From contig CAZSMC010000019.1 of assembly GCA_964607755.1 (NCBI GenBank), positions 4,507 through 68,506 on the forward strand: a DNA stretch of 64,000 nt. Direction: 5' to 3'. Origin of the DNA: CAZSMC01 sp964607755. GTDB lineage: Bacteria; Zhuqueibacterota; Zhuqueibacteria; Residuimicrobiales; Krinioviventaceae. The notes under the pieces were generated by a model. That model was not told the origin of the DNA and searched no databases. It was given only the letters and a program-made list of their open reading frames with translations. Both the position numbers and the translations under genes were made by a program. This document shows, one piece after another, positions 36,156 to 46,434 of this stretch (positions are counted from its first letter, which is position 1; every line of letters begins with the position of its first letter).

Positions 36156-38645
36156 ATGAAAAATAATTTTTCCAGTCGAGTACAAATGGTTATCCAGTTC
36201 GCCCGCGATGAGGCTTTGCGACTCGGACACGATTATATCGGGACAGAACATCTGCTCCTGGGACTCATCCGGGAAGGCGAAGGAGTAGCTATAGAGATAT
36301 TACGTTCTTTGGGATGCGACTTGGAAGAAATAAGACAGGCCATCGAAGATGCAGGTCGGGTGTCGAATGACACTATGACCATCGGCAATATACCATTCAC
36401 TAAACGGGCAGAAAAAATATTAAAAAGTGCTTATGTTGAAGCGGAGCGACACAAATCAGATATAATCGGAACGGAACATCTTTTGCTCGCTCTTGTTAAA
36501 GAGCGTGAGGGCCTGGCTGCTCAAATCTTAAATAGTTTCGATGTAACTTATAATGCAATATCTGCGGAGTTGGGACGTATTATGGATAATGCATCACATC
36601 CTAGCGGGACGCCCACAGAAGCAGCACAGGGAAAGTCCCAGACACCGGCACTTGACCATTTCGGTCGAGATTTAACAAAGCTGGCTAAAGAAAACAAACT
36701 CGATCCTATCATAGGCCGGGATAACGAAATACAACGCGTGGCACAAATTCTTAGCCGCCGTAAAAAGAACAATCCAGTATTAATTGGCGAGCCAGGTGTG
36801 GGTAAAACAGCGATTGCCGAAGGATTGGCACTTCGCATTGTCGAGAAAAAAGTACCCCGGATTCTGCATGACAAACGTCTGGTTACCCTGGATTTAGGCG
36901 CTATTGTTGCCGGTACAAAATACCGGGGACAATTCGAGGAGCGCATGAAAGCGATTATGAATGAGCTGGATAAAGTACCCAATATCATTCTATTTATCGA
37001 TGAATTGCATACTATTGTTGGCGCCGGGGGTGCATCCGGTTCGCTGGATGCTTCAAATATGTTCAAACCAGCACTGGCCCGGGGTGAACTGCAATGTATA
37101 GGCGCTACAACCCTGGATGAATACCGCCAATATATTGAAAAAGACGGGGCGCTGGAACGCCGATTCCAAAAGGTGATGGTAGATCCTCCTTCACTTGAAG
37201 AGACAGACGCCATTGTTAAAGGACTTCAGGTCAGATACGAAAAACACCATCGTGTTCATTATACACCGGATGCGATCAACGAGATTATCAATCTGTCGGA
37301 GCGGTACATAACTGACCGCTATCAACCGGATAAAGCAATCGATGTGCTTGATGAAACCGGTGCCAGGGTTCATCTGAACAATCTGGTGGTACCAAAAGAA
37401 TTTGCCGAGATTGAAGAAAAGATAAAACAAGTTCAATTTGAGAAAGACTCGGTTGTTCGTTCGCAAAATTTCGAAAAAGCTGCTATTTTGCGCGATCGTG
37501 AAAAATCACTGAACATCGAGCTCGACAATGCGCGCGCGCGATGGAACGAAGAGCAGGACGAGCATTACGCCACAGCCACAGCAGAAGATGTGGCAGAAGT
37601 GGTATCGATGATGACCAAAATTCCGGTAACTCGCGTCGCTCAATCTGAATCTCAGAAACTGCTTAAAATGTCAGCGGAATTAAAGAACCGCGTTATCGGC
37701 CAGGATCCGGTGATCGATATGCTCAGTCGTGCCATTCAAAGGACACGGGCCGGCCTCAAAGACCCCAACCGACCGATTGGATCCTTTATCTTTCTTGGCC
37801 CTACAGGCGTGGGTAAGACATATCTGGCAAAAGAATTGGCAAAGTATCTGTTTAATGATACAGATGCGTTGATTCGCATCGATATGTCCGAATATATGGA
37901 AAAATTTTCCGTATCACGTCTTACAGGTGCTCCCCCGGGCTATGTCGGCTATGAAGAAGGCGGTCAATTAACGGAACGGGTGCGCAGTCACCCCTACTCG
38001 GTAGTTTTGTTCGATGAAATCGAAAAAGCTCATCCGGACCTGTACAACATCTTGCTGCAAATCCTTGATGAAGGTCATATCACAGATGGCCTTGGCAGAA
38101 AAATTGATTTCAAAAACACAGTACTAATCATGACAAGTAACATTGGCGCCAGAGAAGTGCGAAAAAGCAGTAACATTGGTTTTGCCAAGCAGGATGACCA
38201 GTCTACATACGAGTCTATGCGGGACCGGATTCTTGAACAAGTGCGCAACACATTCAATCCCGAGTTTCTCAACCGTCTTGATGAGCAAGTGGTTTTCCGC
38301 CAGTTATCTCGTGAAGATATGGTAAAAATAGTTGACATTGTGATCAAGGAGATGCTCAACAAAGTTGCCAGTCAGGAAATAGAGCTCGAGCTCACCCGCG
38401 GTGCCAAGGAGTTTATCGCAGACCGTGGATTTGACCCGATTTATGGCGCTCGACCGCTAAAACGCATGGTTCAAAAATATATTGAAGATCCGTTAGCCGA
38501 AGAGCTGCTCAAAGGCAAATTCTCGGACGGCAGCCGGATTCGTGTTCAGCGTAAAGGCGATGAACTTGGTTTCCGTGAAATGAAATCAACGAAGAAAAAT
38601 AATCAATCTAAAAAAACCAAGCAAGAGATAGAAAGCGAAAATTAA
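36156..38645 (+). CDS. clpC: ATP-dependent Clp protease ATPase subunit ClpC
   Basis: About 829 residues. A Clp N-terminal repeat domain (about 1-150) is followed by AAA+ domain 1 with Walker A GEPGVGKT, a middle region with a UVR-like segment (FEKAAILRDREKSL) and AAA+ domain 2 with GPTGVGKT, then the C-terminal D2-small domain. The UVR-containing middle domain and N-terminal repeats are ClpC features and not ClpB. It unfolds proteins for ClpP. AGAGGTG at 36143-36149 fixes the ATG at 36156 (a GTG within that site is less likely). A terminator follows at 38653. Confidence 0.96.
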   Translation: MKNNFSSRVQMVIQFARDEALRLGHDYIGTEHLLLGLIREGEGVAIEILRSLGCDLEEIRQAIEDAGRVSNDTMTIGNIPFTKRAEKILKSAYVEAERHKSDIIGTEHLLLALVKEREGLAAQILNSFDVTYNAISAELGRIMDNASHPSGTPTEAAQGKSQTPALDHFGRDLTKLAKENKLDPIIGRDNEIQRVAQILSRRKKNNPVLIGEPGVGKTAIAEGLALRIVEKKVPRILHDKRLVTLDLGAIVAGTKYRGQFEERMKAIMNELDKVPNIILFIDELHTIVGAGGASGSLDASNMFKPALARGELQCIGATTLDEYRQYIEKDGALERRFQKVMVDPPSLEETDAIVKGLQVRYEKHHRVHYTPDAINEIINLSERYITDRYQPDKAIDVLDETGARVHLNNLVVPKEFAEIEEKIKQVQFEKDSVVRSQNFEKAAILRDREKSLNIELDNARARWNEEQDEHYATATAEDVAEVVSMMTKIPVTRVAQSESQKLLKMSAELKNRVIGQDPVIDMLSRAIQRTRAGLKDPNRPIGSFIFLGPTGVGKTYLAKELAKYLFNDTDALIRIDMSEYMEKFSVSRLTGAPPGYVGYEEGGQLTERVRSHPYSVVLFDEIEKAHPDLYNILLQILDEGHITDGLGRKIDFKNTVLIMTSNIGAREVRKSSNIGFAKQDDQSTYESMRDRILEQVRNTFNPEFLNRLDEQVVFRQLSREDMVKIVDIVIKEMLNKVASQEIELELTRGAKEFIADRGFDPIYGARPLKRMVQKYIEDPLAEELLKGKFSDGSRIRVQRKGDELGFREMKSTKKNNQSKKTKQEIESEN

Positions 38646-38652
38646 GCTTGAT

Positions 38653-38680
38653 GCCCGGGCCAAACGGTTCGGGCTTTTTT
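38653..38680 (+). terminator. Terminator after clpC
   Basis: GCCCG-GGCC / GGTT-CGGGC forms a nine-pair stem (two G-U pairs) with an AAAC loop, followed by six T at 38675-38680. It covers the stop of the convergent Ig-like lipoprotein gene. Confidence 0.85.
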
Positions 38681-40400
38681 ATTCACTGCCGGAAGGCAGA
38701 ATAATATTGTTCCCCTCATTCGGCCATTGAGCCCGAATCTTTATCGTATCCGGATAAACGAAATACCGCTCAGCCGGTTGAAACAGAAAAGCCTCTCCCC
38801 AGCTATAACGGCCATTCTCATCACGATCGCGATATCCTCGAATCCGGTACTCACCAGGTAACAAATCACGGAACCGGTATGTACCGGCTGATTCCAACCA
38901 CAACTTTTTTTCTCTCGATTCTTTATCATCTAACAATTCAGCTTTTAAAAAAATGGGGCCGGTCGCGTTAGTATCCGGATCGATGACTGTCCCGCCTATT
39001 TCCGAAAGTGTGTCAGGATCCATTGTGATGAAATATTTTTTAAAAAGTGTATCTGCAAGAGCATTTCCGGCAATGTCGAATACCGAATCAACCGGAAGAG
39101 CGATTTCATAATACGTTTCCGGCTTGAACGCTTCAGACGGAGTAAAAAGGCACTTTGTCAGATTCGGCCAGGCCACGGTTCCGGGAATGGTATTGCCCAG
39201 CGTATCCGCCACCATAAAATGCCGGTTTACAGTTTCCTGATTCATGGCTTTTGTAAAATAAATGCGGAATTTACTCTGCAGCGGCACGAGCGTCGAGCTG
39301 TCATGAGGCTGCATGGCAAGATAGCGAGGCCTGGTAGTATCCGGCACACCACTACCGGTAAAAGTCGCGAGGCCGGAATCAGCCGGTATGGAAAGAAAGT
39401 TTGCATCCATAGCGCGTTGAACACAAAGATTATAGGACATTTCAGCAGTCTGGGCCACCGTAGCCAGGTGCACCAGAGCTAAATTTCTGAAATCGAGCGC
39501 TGCATCCAGGACAGGCAGGGAGTCACCTGTTTCAGAAACAATTGTAAAGTTGTCCGGATTCTCCAATGCGGTGGTATCCATCGGTTCAGAAAAACGCACA
39601 TTCACATGGCGCTGATCCGGAGCAACAACATCCACGAGTACAGGCGGAGTCGTGTCCCGTCTGGCTATACGAAAGGTCATGCCACTTTTCTGACGTTGTA
39701 ACGAATCCAGACGCACATCTGAGAACGCAACGCCGAGCTGATCAAATTCCGCGTTGTACAGCGTATTCATATCCCGGTCCTGCACCGCAAACAAACGATA
39801 CAATCCGAACGCCATGTGAGTGAAAGAGAACGCACCAGTTTCCCCGCATTGAGTTATGTATATCGGTGACTCTCTGGCGGGATTTGGAGACGAATGAACA
39901 TCAAGATCGTAAGCCCACATTTGCGTGCCGCTGATTTCGCCATTGCCAAAGACATGTCCGTTTATCTCGCCTCGATCCAGTTGCGGGCCTGTGGAAAAAG
40001 CAAGAGTATATGATTCTTTCATCATATTATTCCGGCGGTCGCGGGTTCCGGCGCCAATTGTGATCACATAGGTGCGGTCGTCCAGCAGCGAGTCGCTAAA
40101 TTCGATGGTCAGTTTTCTATCCCTTTTCCACCTGTACTTTACATTTTCACCGGGAAACGGCGTAATGAACAATGAGCTCTCACATGTTGATGGTTTAACC
40201 GGTTCGCTAAAAACGATCTTTACATCAATATCACGAGAAATGTTTGTGGTATCCGCTGGCGGAAAGGTCTCTACCACAAAAGGAGCGGTTTCATCGACCG
40301 GGCCGCCTGGCGGCGGTGCCTGGGATGCACAATAAGCAAGTATAACTGCTACTCCCCCACAGAGTCCCATAAGGATCTTTTTTATATTTTTAACGACCAT
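38679..40400 (-). CDS. Lipoprotein with SbsA/Big_5 Ig-like domains
   Basis: About 573 residues. A lipoprotein signal ends ILAYC, followed by ASQAPPPGGPVDETAPFVV, the conserved N-terminus of a family of FCB surface lipoproteins. An Ig-like SbsA/Big_5 domain (ETFPPADTTNISRDIDVKIVFSEPV) covers about 40-140; two more Ig-like segments (PVLVDVVAPDQRHVNVRFSEPMD, PRYLAMQPHDSSTLVPLQSKFRIYFTKAM) follow at about 260-350 and 355-460. The C-terminal part (YRFRDLLPGEYRIRGYRDRDENGRYS) resembles a carboxypeptidase-regulatory-like fold. It is probably an outer-membrane surface protein. The ATG at 40400 is preferred over a TTG at 40427. Confidence 0.8.
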   Translation of the reverse strand: MVVKNIKKILMGLCGGVAVILAYCASQAPPPGGPVDETAPFVVETFPPADTTNISRDIDVKIVFSEPVKPSTCESSLFITPFPGENVKYRWKRDRKLTIEFSDSLLDDRTYVITIGAGTRDRRNNMMKESYTLAFSTGPQLDRGEINGHVFGNGEISGTQMWAYDLDVHSSPNPARESPIYITQCGETGAFSFTHMAFGLYRLFAVQDRDMNTLYNAEFDQLGVAFSDVRLDSLQRQKSGMTFRIARRDTTPPVLVDVVAPDQRHVNVRFSEPMDTTALENPDNFTIVSETGDSLPVLDAALDFRNLALVHLATVAQTAEMSYNLCVQRAMDANFLSIPADSGLATFTGSGVPDTTRPRYLAMQPHDSSTLVPLQSKFRIYFTKAMNQETVNRHFMVADTLGNTIPGTVAWPNLTKCLFTPSEAFKPETYYEIALPVDSVFDIAGNALADTLFKKYFITMDPDTLSEIGGTVIDPDTNATGPIFLKAELLDDKESREKKLWLESAGTYRFRDLLPGEYRIRGYRDRDENGRYSWGEAFLFQPAERYFVYPDTIKIRAQWPNEGNNIILPSGSE

Positions 40401-40569
40401 TCTATAAAATAGAAATTTATGCGGCAATTTTCAATTTATTTTCATTGATCACAATAATAGTTAAATCAAAATGTGAATTAAAGGCTGGAGGAAACTTTTC
40501 AAAAACGACTAAAATAGATGTAAATATCTGCTCAATCATTACATAATCGATTGTTCCGGTTTTGAAGGA

Positions 40570-41655
40570 TTATTTGATTTTCATCCCGAGGCAATCGTGG
40601 TAGATGTCTTCCAACTTTTGCAATACCGTCTGAGCCATGACATTTTCTTTAACCCAATGGTAATTATACAAACTTTGTTCTTTTCTGAGGTTTTTATCCC
40701 TATGTAGCAGAGCAAGATATTCCGCACACTTTGCAGGGGATACCGGCTCACACAAAAATCCCATAGCGCCGTGTTCAAAAAAATCTTTTACTCCGCCCAC
40801 CGCTGCTGTAATAACCGGCAAGCCAAAACTCATGGCTTCCAAAAGTGACGTTGGCATGCCTTCGCCATATTCTGTGGGAAACAAATAGACATCAGCTTGT
40901 TGAAAAACCGGACGCCGTTCTTCATTCTTCACAAAACCGAGGAATTCAGCAGGACATCCAATAGACCGGGCATACGTTCTGGCTTTTTCAAGTTCCTTGC
41001 CGGTTCCGGCTACCGAGAGGTGAACATTCTCATCATATTGGTCAAAGAAAAGCTTTACAGCATCCAAAGAGGTGTAAATGCCTTTTTCTGATTCAATCCG
41101 TGCCAAAAAAAGAATATTAAAATGATCCGCATCAATGCGATTTTGAATATCCTTTTCATTGAAATCAGCTACCAGTTCATCATCGACCAGAGTAGATAAA
41201 AGGTAAATGCTTTTTTGATAACCCCAGGACCGAAGCTCATTTTTAAAGCCATTTGCTAAAACAATAAAAGCATCCGTCCTAAAAAACAGCTTTGGATACA
41301 AATTAGGAAAGAATTTCTGAAGAAACTTCACAAAATGCCAATTCCATCCATGGATAAAAACGAGACATGTTTTCCCGGCTCTTTTCCCGAGCCATAAAAA
41401 CATTGCATCTCTGATAAAAGACTTGAAGCGCATCGATGTGTTGATGTGCACCAGGTCATAATGAGCAACTTTTTTTTGGAATGCAAGATAATCGGCAATA
41501 AACCGTTTCAGATAAGAAAAAAAGCCAGACTCGCCAGTACGCTTGCCGGTGATGAGATAATCAACAGGTACGCGGAAATTGTTCTTCAGAATATTATAGT
41601 AATTACCAATTCCCCCAATATTGGTAATATCCATAGTTAATAAGAGTACTCTCAT
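40570..41655 (-). CDS. GT4 family glycosyltransferase
   Basis: A 361-residue GT-B transferase. The N-terminal half has LLTMDITNIGGIGNYYNILK and the C-terminal half has FLARIESEKGIYTSLDAVKLF and EYGEGMPTSLLEAMSFGLPVITAAVGG, the E-x7-E donor-binding motif of retaining GT4 enzymes. It transfers a sugar from a nucleotide sugar to a lipid-linked or cell-surface glycan. It is the last gene of the minus-strand polysaccharide cluster, 13 bp after the Fn3 protein gene. Confidence 0.9.
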   Translation of the reverse strand: MRVLLLTMDITNIGGIGNYYNILKNNFRVPVDYLITGKRTGESGFFSYLKRFIADYLAFQKKVAHYDLVHINTSMRFKSFIRDAMFLWLGKRAGKTCLVFIHGWNWHFVKFLQKFFPNLYPKLFFRTDAFIVLANGFKNELRSWGYQKSIYLLSTLVDDELVADFNEKDIQNRIDADHFNILFLARIESEKGIYTSLDAVKLFFDQYDENVHLSVAGTGKELEKARTYARSIGCPAEFLGFVKNEERRPVFQQADVYLFPTEYGEGMPTSLLEAMSFGLPVITAAVGGVKDFFEHGAMGFLCEPVSPAKCAEYLALLHRDKNLRKEQSLYNYHWVKENVMAQTVLQKLEDIYHDCLGMKIK

Positions 41656-41668
41656 TCCACTCTTTTTT

Positions 41669-44233
41669 TTATTCCGTAGCCCTCAATCCTGTTGGAGGAT
41701 GCGGAGAAATTAGATCGAATATTGAATTGGCTTCGATGTTAATGTTATCAAAACAAACGGCATCGTTGTAGGAACCAAACCCTACCTGACCGATAACATT
41801 AATATTGACAGACCACTCTGTAACCAGTTTTCGATTTATAGCAAGCCAGAGTTGGCCGTCAGAGTATGCCAGATCTATTTGCTGATAACTATCCAGATTG
41901 ATAGTCGTTGGATATTCTTCAAAAATGACCCGTTGCCCGTTTTCTATACGTTGAAAAGTGACATCATAGGGATGAAACTGGACATAACAATAGTTTTGTG
42001 CGTCCTGATAAGCAAAGATGATGGCATAATCCGCATGATCGTTAGATAACACATCCTCGGTTGAGCGCGCTTCACAACGGATATGGAAGTTCTGCTCAAA
42101 GAAATCATTAGAGCTGACAAGTGCATATTCACCGAGCATTTTTCCGCCGGGACTTTCATAATCAGTGGTGTTCAAGTACAAAGCTGAATCATCGTCATCA
42201 CTGGCAATTTCCCAACGTGAAGCTGTGCGCAACTGATAGCGGTCAATTGTTGCCATTTCAAAATCATCAAAATAGTCAGCTAACAACCGGAATCTTGGTG
42301 ATAACAATTGTTCCGCCATGTTATTCTGCTCCGACGCATCACGAATATTGCGGGCTATCACATAGTATGACAAACCCAAATCCAGGGCATCGGTTTCCAG
42401 GACCACTGTTTTATTATCAGAAGAAAGCGTGGCAGAATAAACCTGCCCGTTATTTAATTGATAATTGTCTGCGAGTTGTGCAGAGGAATATTCAAGCGGT
42501 TCGGAGAACTGCAATCGGACAGACGATCTGGTCCGCACAGACACATCTGATATCTGTGGAAACATGTTATCCTTTGCTGCAGCAAAAGTCCCGCTGGCTG
42601 CGCTTTCTGAAACCAGGCCTGCGTCATCTACAGAATAGATCTCGTAGAAATATGCCAGACCTTCCTGAATATTGGCATCTTTATACTGAGTATCATAAAC
42701 ATCGGCGATTTTCTGATTGTCACGATAAACATGATAATACACCGCCACATCTCCGTCAGAAGCCGGGGCCGGGGCATCCCATTGCAGTTGAATTGAAGAG
42801 CTTGTTGCTGACGAATATGAGAGATTCGTAGGCGGGTTAGGTGGTGTGTCATCTGAGGTTGAGCCTCCGCCTCCGCCATTATCTTCATCACGTGGTTCAA
42901 TAGAAAACATATAAATATCGCCAATACCAGTATTATATGTACTGCGATAAATAATTCTTGTACCTTGACGATTAACCATAGCATCAGGTTGATAATACTT
43001 GTGACTTTTTTCAACTTTATGAGAACGAGTATGGACAAAACGGCGTACTTTTTGTGAACCGTCTGTAGGGACTTCAATAATTTCTCCCCAAAAAGGTGAC
43101 CATAATACGTTGGGATTATCGGAGCGATACTCATACGAAACGTAAATATACTTTCCACTTGTTACGGAATTACACGCTGTCATAACAATTTGAGCCCATT
43201 TTGGAATATCTTTTAACAAGCGAACATGGCCATCCGATAAACGGATTGAAACAATATCTCCTGGAGAAGCGCCAGCAGACTGAAAAGGTTCCGGATAGTC
43301 AAACGGGACCACAGTATATACCACCTCGTCTCCAAAAGCATCGACGCCTGTTTCCCAATGAATAATACTCGGATGTAATTGTCTGATAAATTTCCAGTTT
43401 TTATCATATAATTCAATACCGGCATATCGTTTATTCAACCCGGGATTGGTTCCCCATGACACTATGACATACTTGCCACTTGGTGAGACGGCGGCATAAT
43501 CCACACCAACATTGCCTCCTTTAGAACCCAGGCTACCTAAATCAAAGTTCGATGGCGGATACTTGATATCATCAATCAAATCGTAGACAAACAATTCTTT
43601 GCCATCACCATCAATACACCAGTAACGTCCATTATTAGAAATATCGCCTTCCCCGCCAGCGGGTCCAATCGCCCCATACTCTGAAAAAGTACGAATGACC
43701 TGAGGATTTTCCATATCCCGAAAGTCGTAAAGAACGACCTTGTTACCTTCATATTTATAAAAATGGTATTTTGGATCAAATTGAATATACTCGCCATTCT
43801 TTTTATAGCGATCAGCCAATGCCCATCGAATCCAGTAAGGACCTAATTCCGAACCATATAAACCAAGATATTTAACTCTCTCTCCAGTTTGCCCATCATA
43901 CAAATAGGTCCCAATAAGATTACGTCCATCTATGATGTCATTTTGGGCGGCTATGAAAAAAGATCCATCTTTATTAAAATAGCAAATCTCACTGTTGGCA
44001 AAATATCCACCTAATACGAACTCACCAAATCGTGCACAATCTGTTACTCGATGAATCTTTGTCCCAAAAGCCGGATCAAAATATGTACTTCCCGCACCGG
44101 ATGGCGGATTAAAAGTATGCAAATTTGGGGGGATAATTATCTCATCACTGATTATTCCACTTGCCTGAACATTTATAAAACCAGTTAAAACAAAAAGGTT
44201 AATTATAAAATAAAGAATTTTCATCAACTTCAT
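41669..44233 (-). CDS. Secreted multidomain protein: beta-propeller, Fn3, Ig-like and LamG-like
   Basis: About 854 residues. A signal peptide (MKLMKILYFIINLFVLTGFINVQASG) is chosen by a GGAGAG ribosome site before 44233. Residues about 30-450 form repeats like a beta-propeller (TKIHRVTD, SPSGKYVIVSWG, DAMVNRQGTRIIYRSTYN). A Gly/Ser/Asp linker leads to a fibronectin type III domain (about 465-555), an SbsA Ig-like domain (about 560-650) and a LamG-like sandwich (about 660-840). The chain stops at PHPPTGLRATE, which is how another Fn3 domain begins, so the protein looks cut short and lacks a type IX sorting domain. It lies inside the glycan cluster and may bind or trim the polysaccharide; no catalytic residues are recognised. 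Confidence 0.75.
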   Translation of the reverse strand: MKLMKILYFIINLFVLTGFINVQASGIISDEIIIPPNLHTFNPPSGAGSTYFDPAFGTKIHRVTDCARFGEFVLGGYFANSEICYFNKDGSFFIAAQNDIIDGRNLIGTYLYDGQTGERVKYLGLYGSELGPYWIRWALADRYKKNGEYIQFDPKYHFYKYEGNKVVLYDFRDMENPQVIRTFSEYGAIGPAGGEGDISNNGRYWCIDGDGKELFVYDLIDDIKYPPSNFDLGSLGSKGGNVGVDYAAVSPSGKYVIVSWGTNPGLNKRYAGIELYDKNWKFIRQLHPSIIHWETGVDAFGDEVVYTVVPFDYPEPFQSAGASPGDIVSIRLSDGHVRLLKDIPKWAQIVMTACNSVTSGKYIYVSYEYRSDNPNVLWSPFWGEIIEVPTDGSQKVRRFVHTRSHKVEKSHKYYQPDAMVNRQGTRIIYRSTYNTGIGDIYMFSIEPRDEDNGGGGGSTSDDTPPNPPTNLSYSSATSSSIQLQWDAPAPASDGDVAVYYHVYRDNQKIADVYDTQYKDANIQEGLAYFYEIYSVDDAGLVSESAASGTFAAAKDNMFPQISDVSVRTRSSVRLQFSEPLEYSSAQLADNYQLNNGQVYSATLSSDNKTVVLETDALDLGLSYYVIARNIRDASEQNNMAEQLLSPRFRLLADYFDDFEMATIDRYQLRTASRWEIASDDDDSALYLNTTDYESPGGKMLGEYALVSSNDFFEQNFHIRCEARSTEDVLSNDHADYAIIFAYQDAQNYCYVQFHPYDVTFQRIENGQRVIFEEYPTTINLDSYQQIDLAYSDGQLWLAINRKLVTEWSVNINVIGQVGFGSYNDAVCFDNINIEANSIFDLISPHPPTGLRATE

Positions 44234-44476
44234 TTCGCTCTCTCCAAACTTCATTACAACAATTATGGTATGACAATTTAATAGCTTATCCGCATCGGCG
44301 CAAAAAAGTTTAAAATAGGTATCAATTACCTTGCACCTTCTGAAACAATGCTTAATGATTAATATAACAATTACCGTGCCACTAACTTTGATTCACGTGC
44401 TCTAATAAAACTAATAATATCCTCTTTTGCGGTGGCGAAAATTCAGAGTGAAAAAAATCTTTAAAAAACAACCAAT

Positions 44477-45268
44477 TTAGTTCTTTGGTAAAAAGTACCG
44501 TTTTAAACTCGCCTTTAACATAAATTTTAAAAAAAGAATATTGGTGAATAAATACCGTTTCCACATGCGTCGCGGTTCCTGCAGCAACCGATAGAACCAC
44601 TCCAAACCGGATTTTTGCATCCATCGAGGAGCGCGTTTGGTTACGCCTCCCAGGATATCGAAACTGCCGCCCACGCCGTGTATCACGCCCACATCGAGAT
44701 TGTGTTTGTGACGTTTGACCCATTGCTCTTTCATGGGGGTTCCCATTCCAATAAGCAAGATATCCGGTTTCACCTTGTTGATCTCCCGGACAGCTACCTC
44801 CTCATCTTGAATGGTATCGAAATAGCCATTTCTATACCCGGCAATGTTAACCGACGGATACAATTGATGCAGACGATCCACTGCTGTCCTGATGACGGTC
44901 TCTTTAGCTCCCAGAAGATAAATAGTATATCCTCTTTTATCAGATAATTCAATTAATCTTTCCATAACATCTGTTCCGTTCACCCTGCCCGGTAACGGCT
45001 GGCCAAGTATTTTTGAAGCCCATACGACCGGAACACCGTCTGCACCGATAATGTCAGCTTCGCTGATAATGCTCTTTAGCTCTCTATCGGAACGGGATTT
45101 CACTACTTTGGCCGCATTGACCACAATCAAATGACATCTTTTTTGTTGTTTGATCGAAGCTTCCATAATATCAATGCACTGATCCAATGTCATCTGATCC
45201 ACAGGGCAACCGAACACATTTGAACGTTTAAAAACAGAGTTTTTAACGGGCACCGTGTCCTCATTCAT
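44477..45268 (-). CDS. WecG/TagA/CpsF family glycosyltransferase (GT26)
   Basis: A 263-residue protein of the WecG/TagA/CpsF family, which transfers N-acetylmannosamine or related uronic acid to lipid-linked intermediates. Motifs: NAAKVVKSRSDRELKSIISEADIIGADGVPVVWASKILGQPLPGRVNGTDVMERL and VGGSFDILGGVTKRAPRWMQKSGLEWFYRLLQEP. The start overlaps the upstream GT4 stop by 8 bp. The C-terminal tail (YLFTNILFLKFMLKAS) is amphipathic and may hold it at the membrane. Confidence 0.93.
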   Translation of the reverse strand: MNEDTVPVKNSVFKRSNVFGCPVDQMTLDQCIDIMEASIKQQKRCHLIVVNAAKVVKSRSDRELKSIISEADIIGADGVPVVWASKILGQPLPGRVNGTDVMERLIELSDKRGYTIYLLGAKETVIRTAVDRLHQLYPSVNIAGYRNGYFDTIQDEEVAVREINKVKPDILLIGMGTPMKEQWVKRHKHNLDVGVIHGVGGSFDILGGVTKRAPRWMQKSGLEWFYRLLQEPRRMWKRYLFTNILFLKFMLKASLKRYFLPKN

Positions 45269-46421
45269 AATCTAGATACCTCTTCCTAATCATTGCCCAT
45301 GCACGGAAATAGAGTGCTTCAAATGCACGCGTCATGGAACGTTGAGAATATTTATTTTTTGCCACTTTTAATGCTTTTTTTGAAAAATGCGTGCAAAGCT
45401 TTTTGTCGTTATAAAGCTGAATGATAGCGTTGCTCATTTGTGCAGCATTTTGTGGCGGGACAAGGAATCCATTTTCGCCATGCCGAATGAGTTCGCGATT
45501 ACCACCGACATCGGTTGCTACAACCGGTTTTCCGCACGCCATTGCTTCTAATAAAAAATTGGAACAACCTTCAACCTTGTTGGACGTGAGGATAACAACA
45601 TCCATTGCATTGAGGAAATCGGCGATGTTATTTTGCCGCCCGGTGAAAATGACGTTCACACCGGAAGAAGCAGCCAATCTTTTCATTTCAGCAAGCATAG
45701 GTCCATCGCCTACAAACATAAAGCGACACAGATTTATTTGCCCGGTCACAGTTTTTGCCACCTGCATAAAAGTGAACGGATCTTTATGCGTTTCGGCCCT
45801 GGCAATCATGCCAACGCAAAAAGCATTTTTTTGGATATTGAATCGTTGGCGGATTATCCGGGCTGGCGTTTTAATTTGCAGCCGGTCAGGATCAATGCCA
45901 TTATAAATGACCTTTAACCTGTCCGCTCGCACACCCCGGGAAATTGAAAATCTGCGTCCGGCCTCACTATTAGCAACCACAAAATCAGCTCGTCGTATGG
46001 CATATTTCTCAAACCACAAATGCAAGCGTGCTCCAACAGAAGAAAACAGCAACCGTGCGGTGCGTTCCGTTACAATCAGATAAGGCACGTTCGTCAGCGT
46101 TCCTAAAACAATACCATAGAATCTGGCAGATACATTATAAGCCTGGAGAATATCAAAATGTTTCGTTTGTAAAAGGCGGTATAACGATCGAATCCACCTG
46201 ACATCGAACGCGTTTTTTTTATCCAGAAAAACAACGTGAATGCCGGGAACAGCGCAAAATTCGTCATCCAGATCATAGCCGCGGTAAAAAACAGCGACCG
46301 TTATTTGAAAACGTGATTGATCGATTCCCTTTACCAGCGACAGGAGCTGCAATTCAGCACCCCCGGTTCGAAAAGACGGAATCAGATACAAAATTTTAAT
46401 TCTCTGGCTTTTGGATTTCAT
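45261..46421 (-). CDS. GT4 family glycosyltransferase
   Basis: About 386 residues, GT-B fold. SFRTGGAELQLLSLVKGID is the N-terminal acceptor-side loop; GMIARAETHKDPFTFMQVAKTV and VEGCSNFLLEAMACGKPVVATDVGGNREL carry the donor-binding GT4 signature. The ATG at 46421 starts the KILYLIPSF strand; an upstream in-frame start would overlap the sulfatase-like gene and is not favoured. It lies between the sulfatase-like and WecG-like genes in the cluster. Confidence 0.9.
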   Translation of the reverse strand: MKSKSQRIKILYLIPSFRTGGAELQLLSLVKGIDQSRFQITVAVFYRGYDLDDEFCAVPGIHVVFLDKKNAFDVRWIRSLYRLLQTKHFDILQAYNVSARFYGIVLGTLTNVPYLIVTERTARLLFSSVGARLHLWFEKYAIRRADFVVANSEAGRRFSISRGVRADRLKVIYNGIDPDRLQIKTPARIIRQRFNIQKNAFCVGMIARAETHKDPFTFMQVAKTVTGQINLCRFMFVGDGPMLAEMKRLAASSGVNVIFTGRQNNIADFLNAMDVVILTSNKVEGCSNFLLEAMACGKPVVATDVGGNRELIRHGENGFLVPPQNAAQMSNAIIQLYNDKKLCTHFSKKALKVAKNKYSQRSMTRAFEALYFRAWAMIRKRYLDYE

Positions 46422-46434
46422 TTTCGTAATAACA

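Noticed and set aside
36548..37213. A 221-codon minus-strand frame
   Set aside because: It is the shadow of clpC AAA+ domain 1 and rich in Ser/Arg, as expected from an antisense frame.
42121..42831. A 236-codon plus-strand frame
   Set aside because: It is antisense to the Fn3 protein gene and lacks a start signal or coherent fold.
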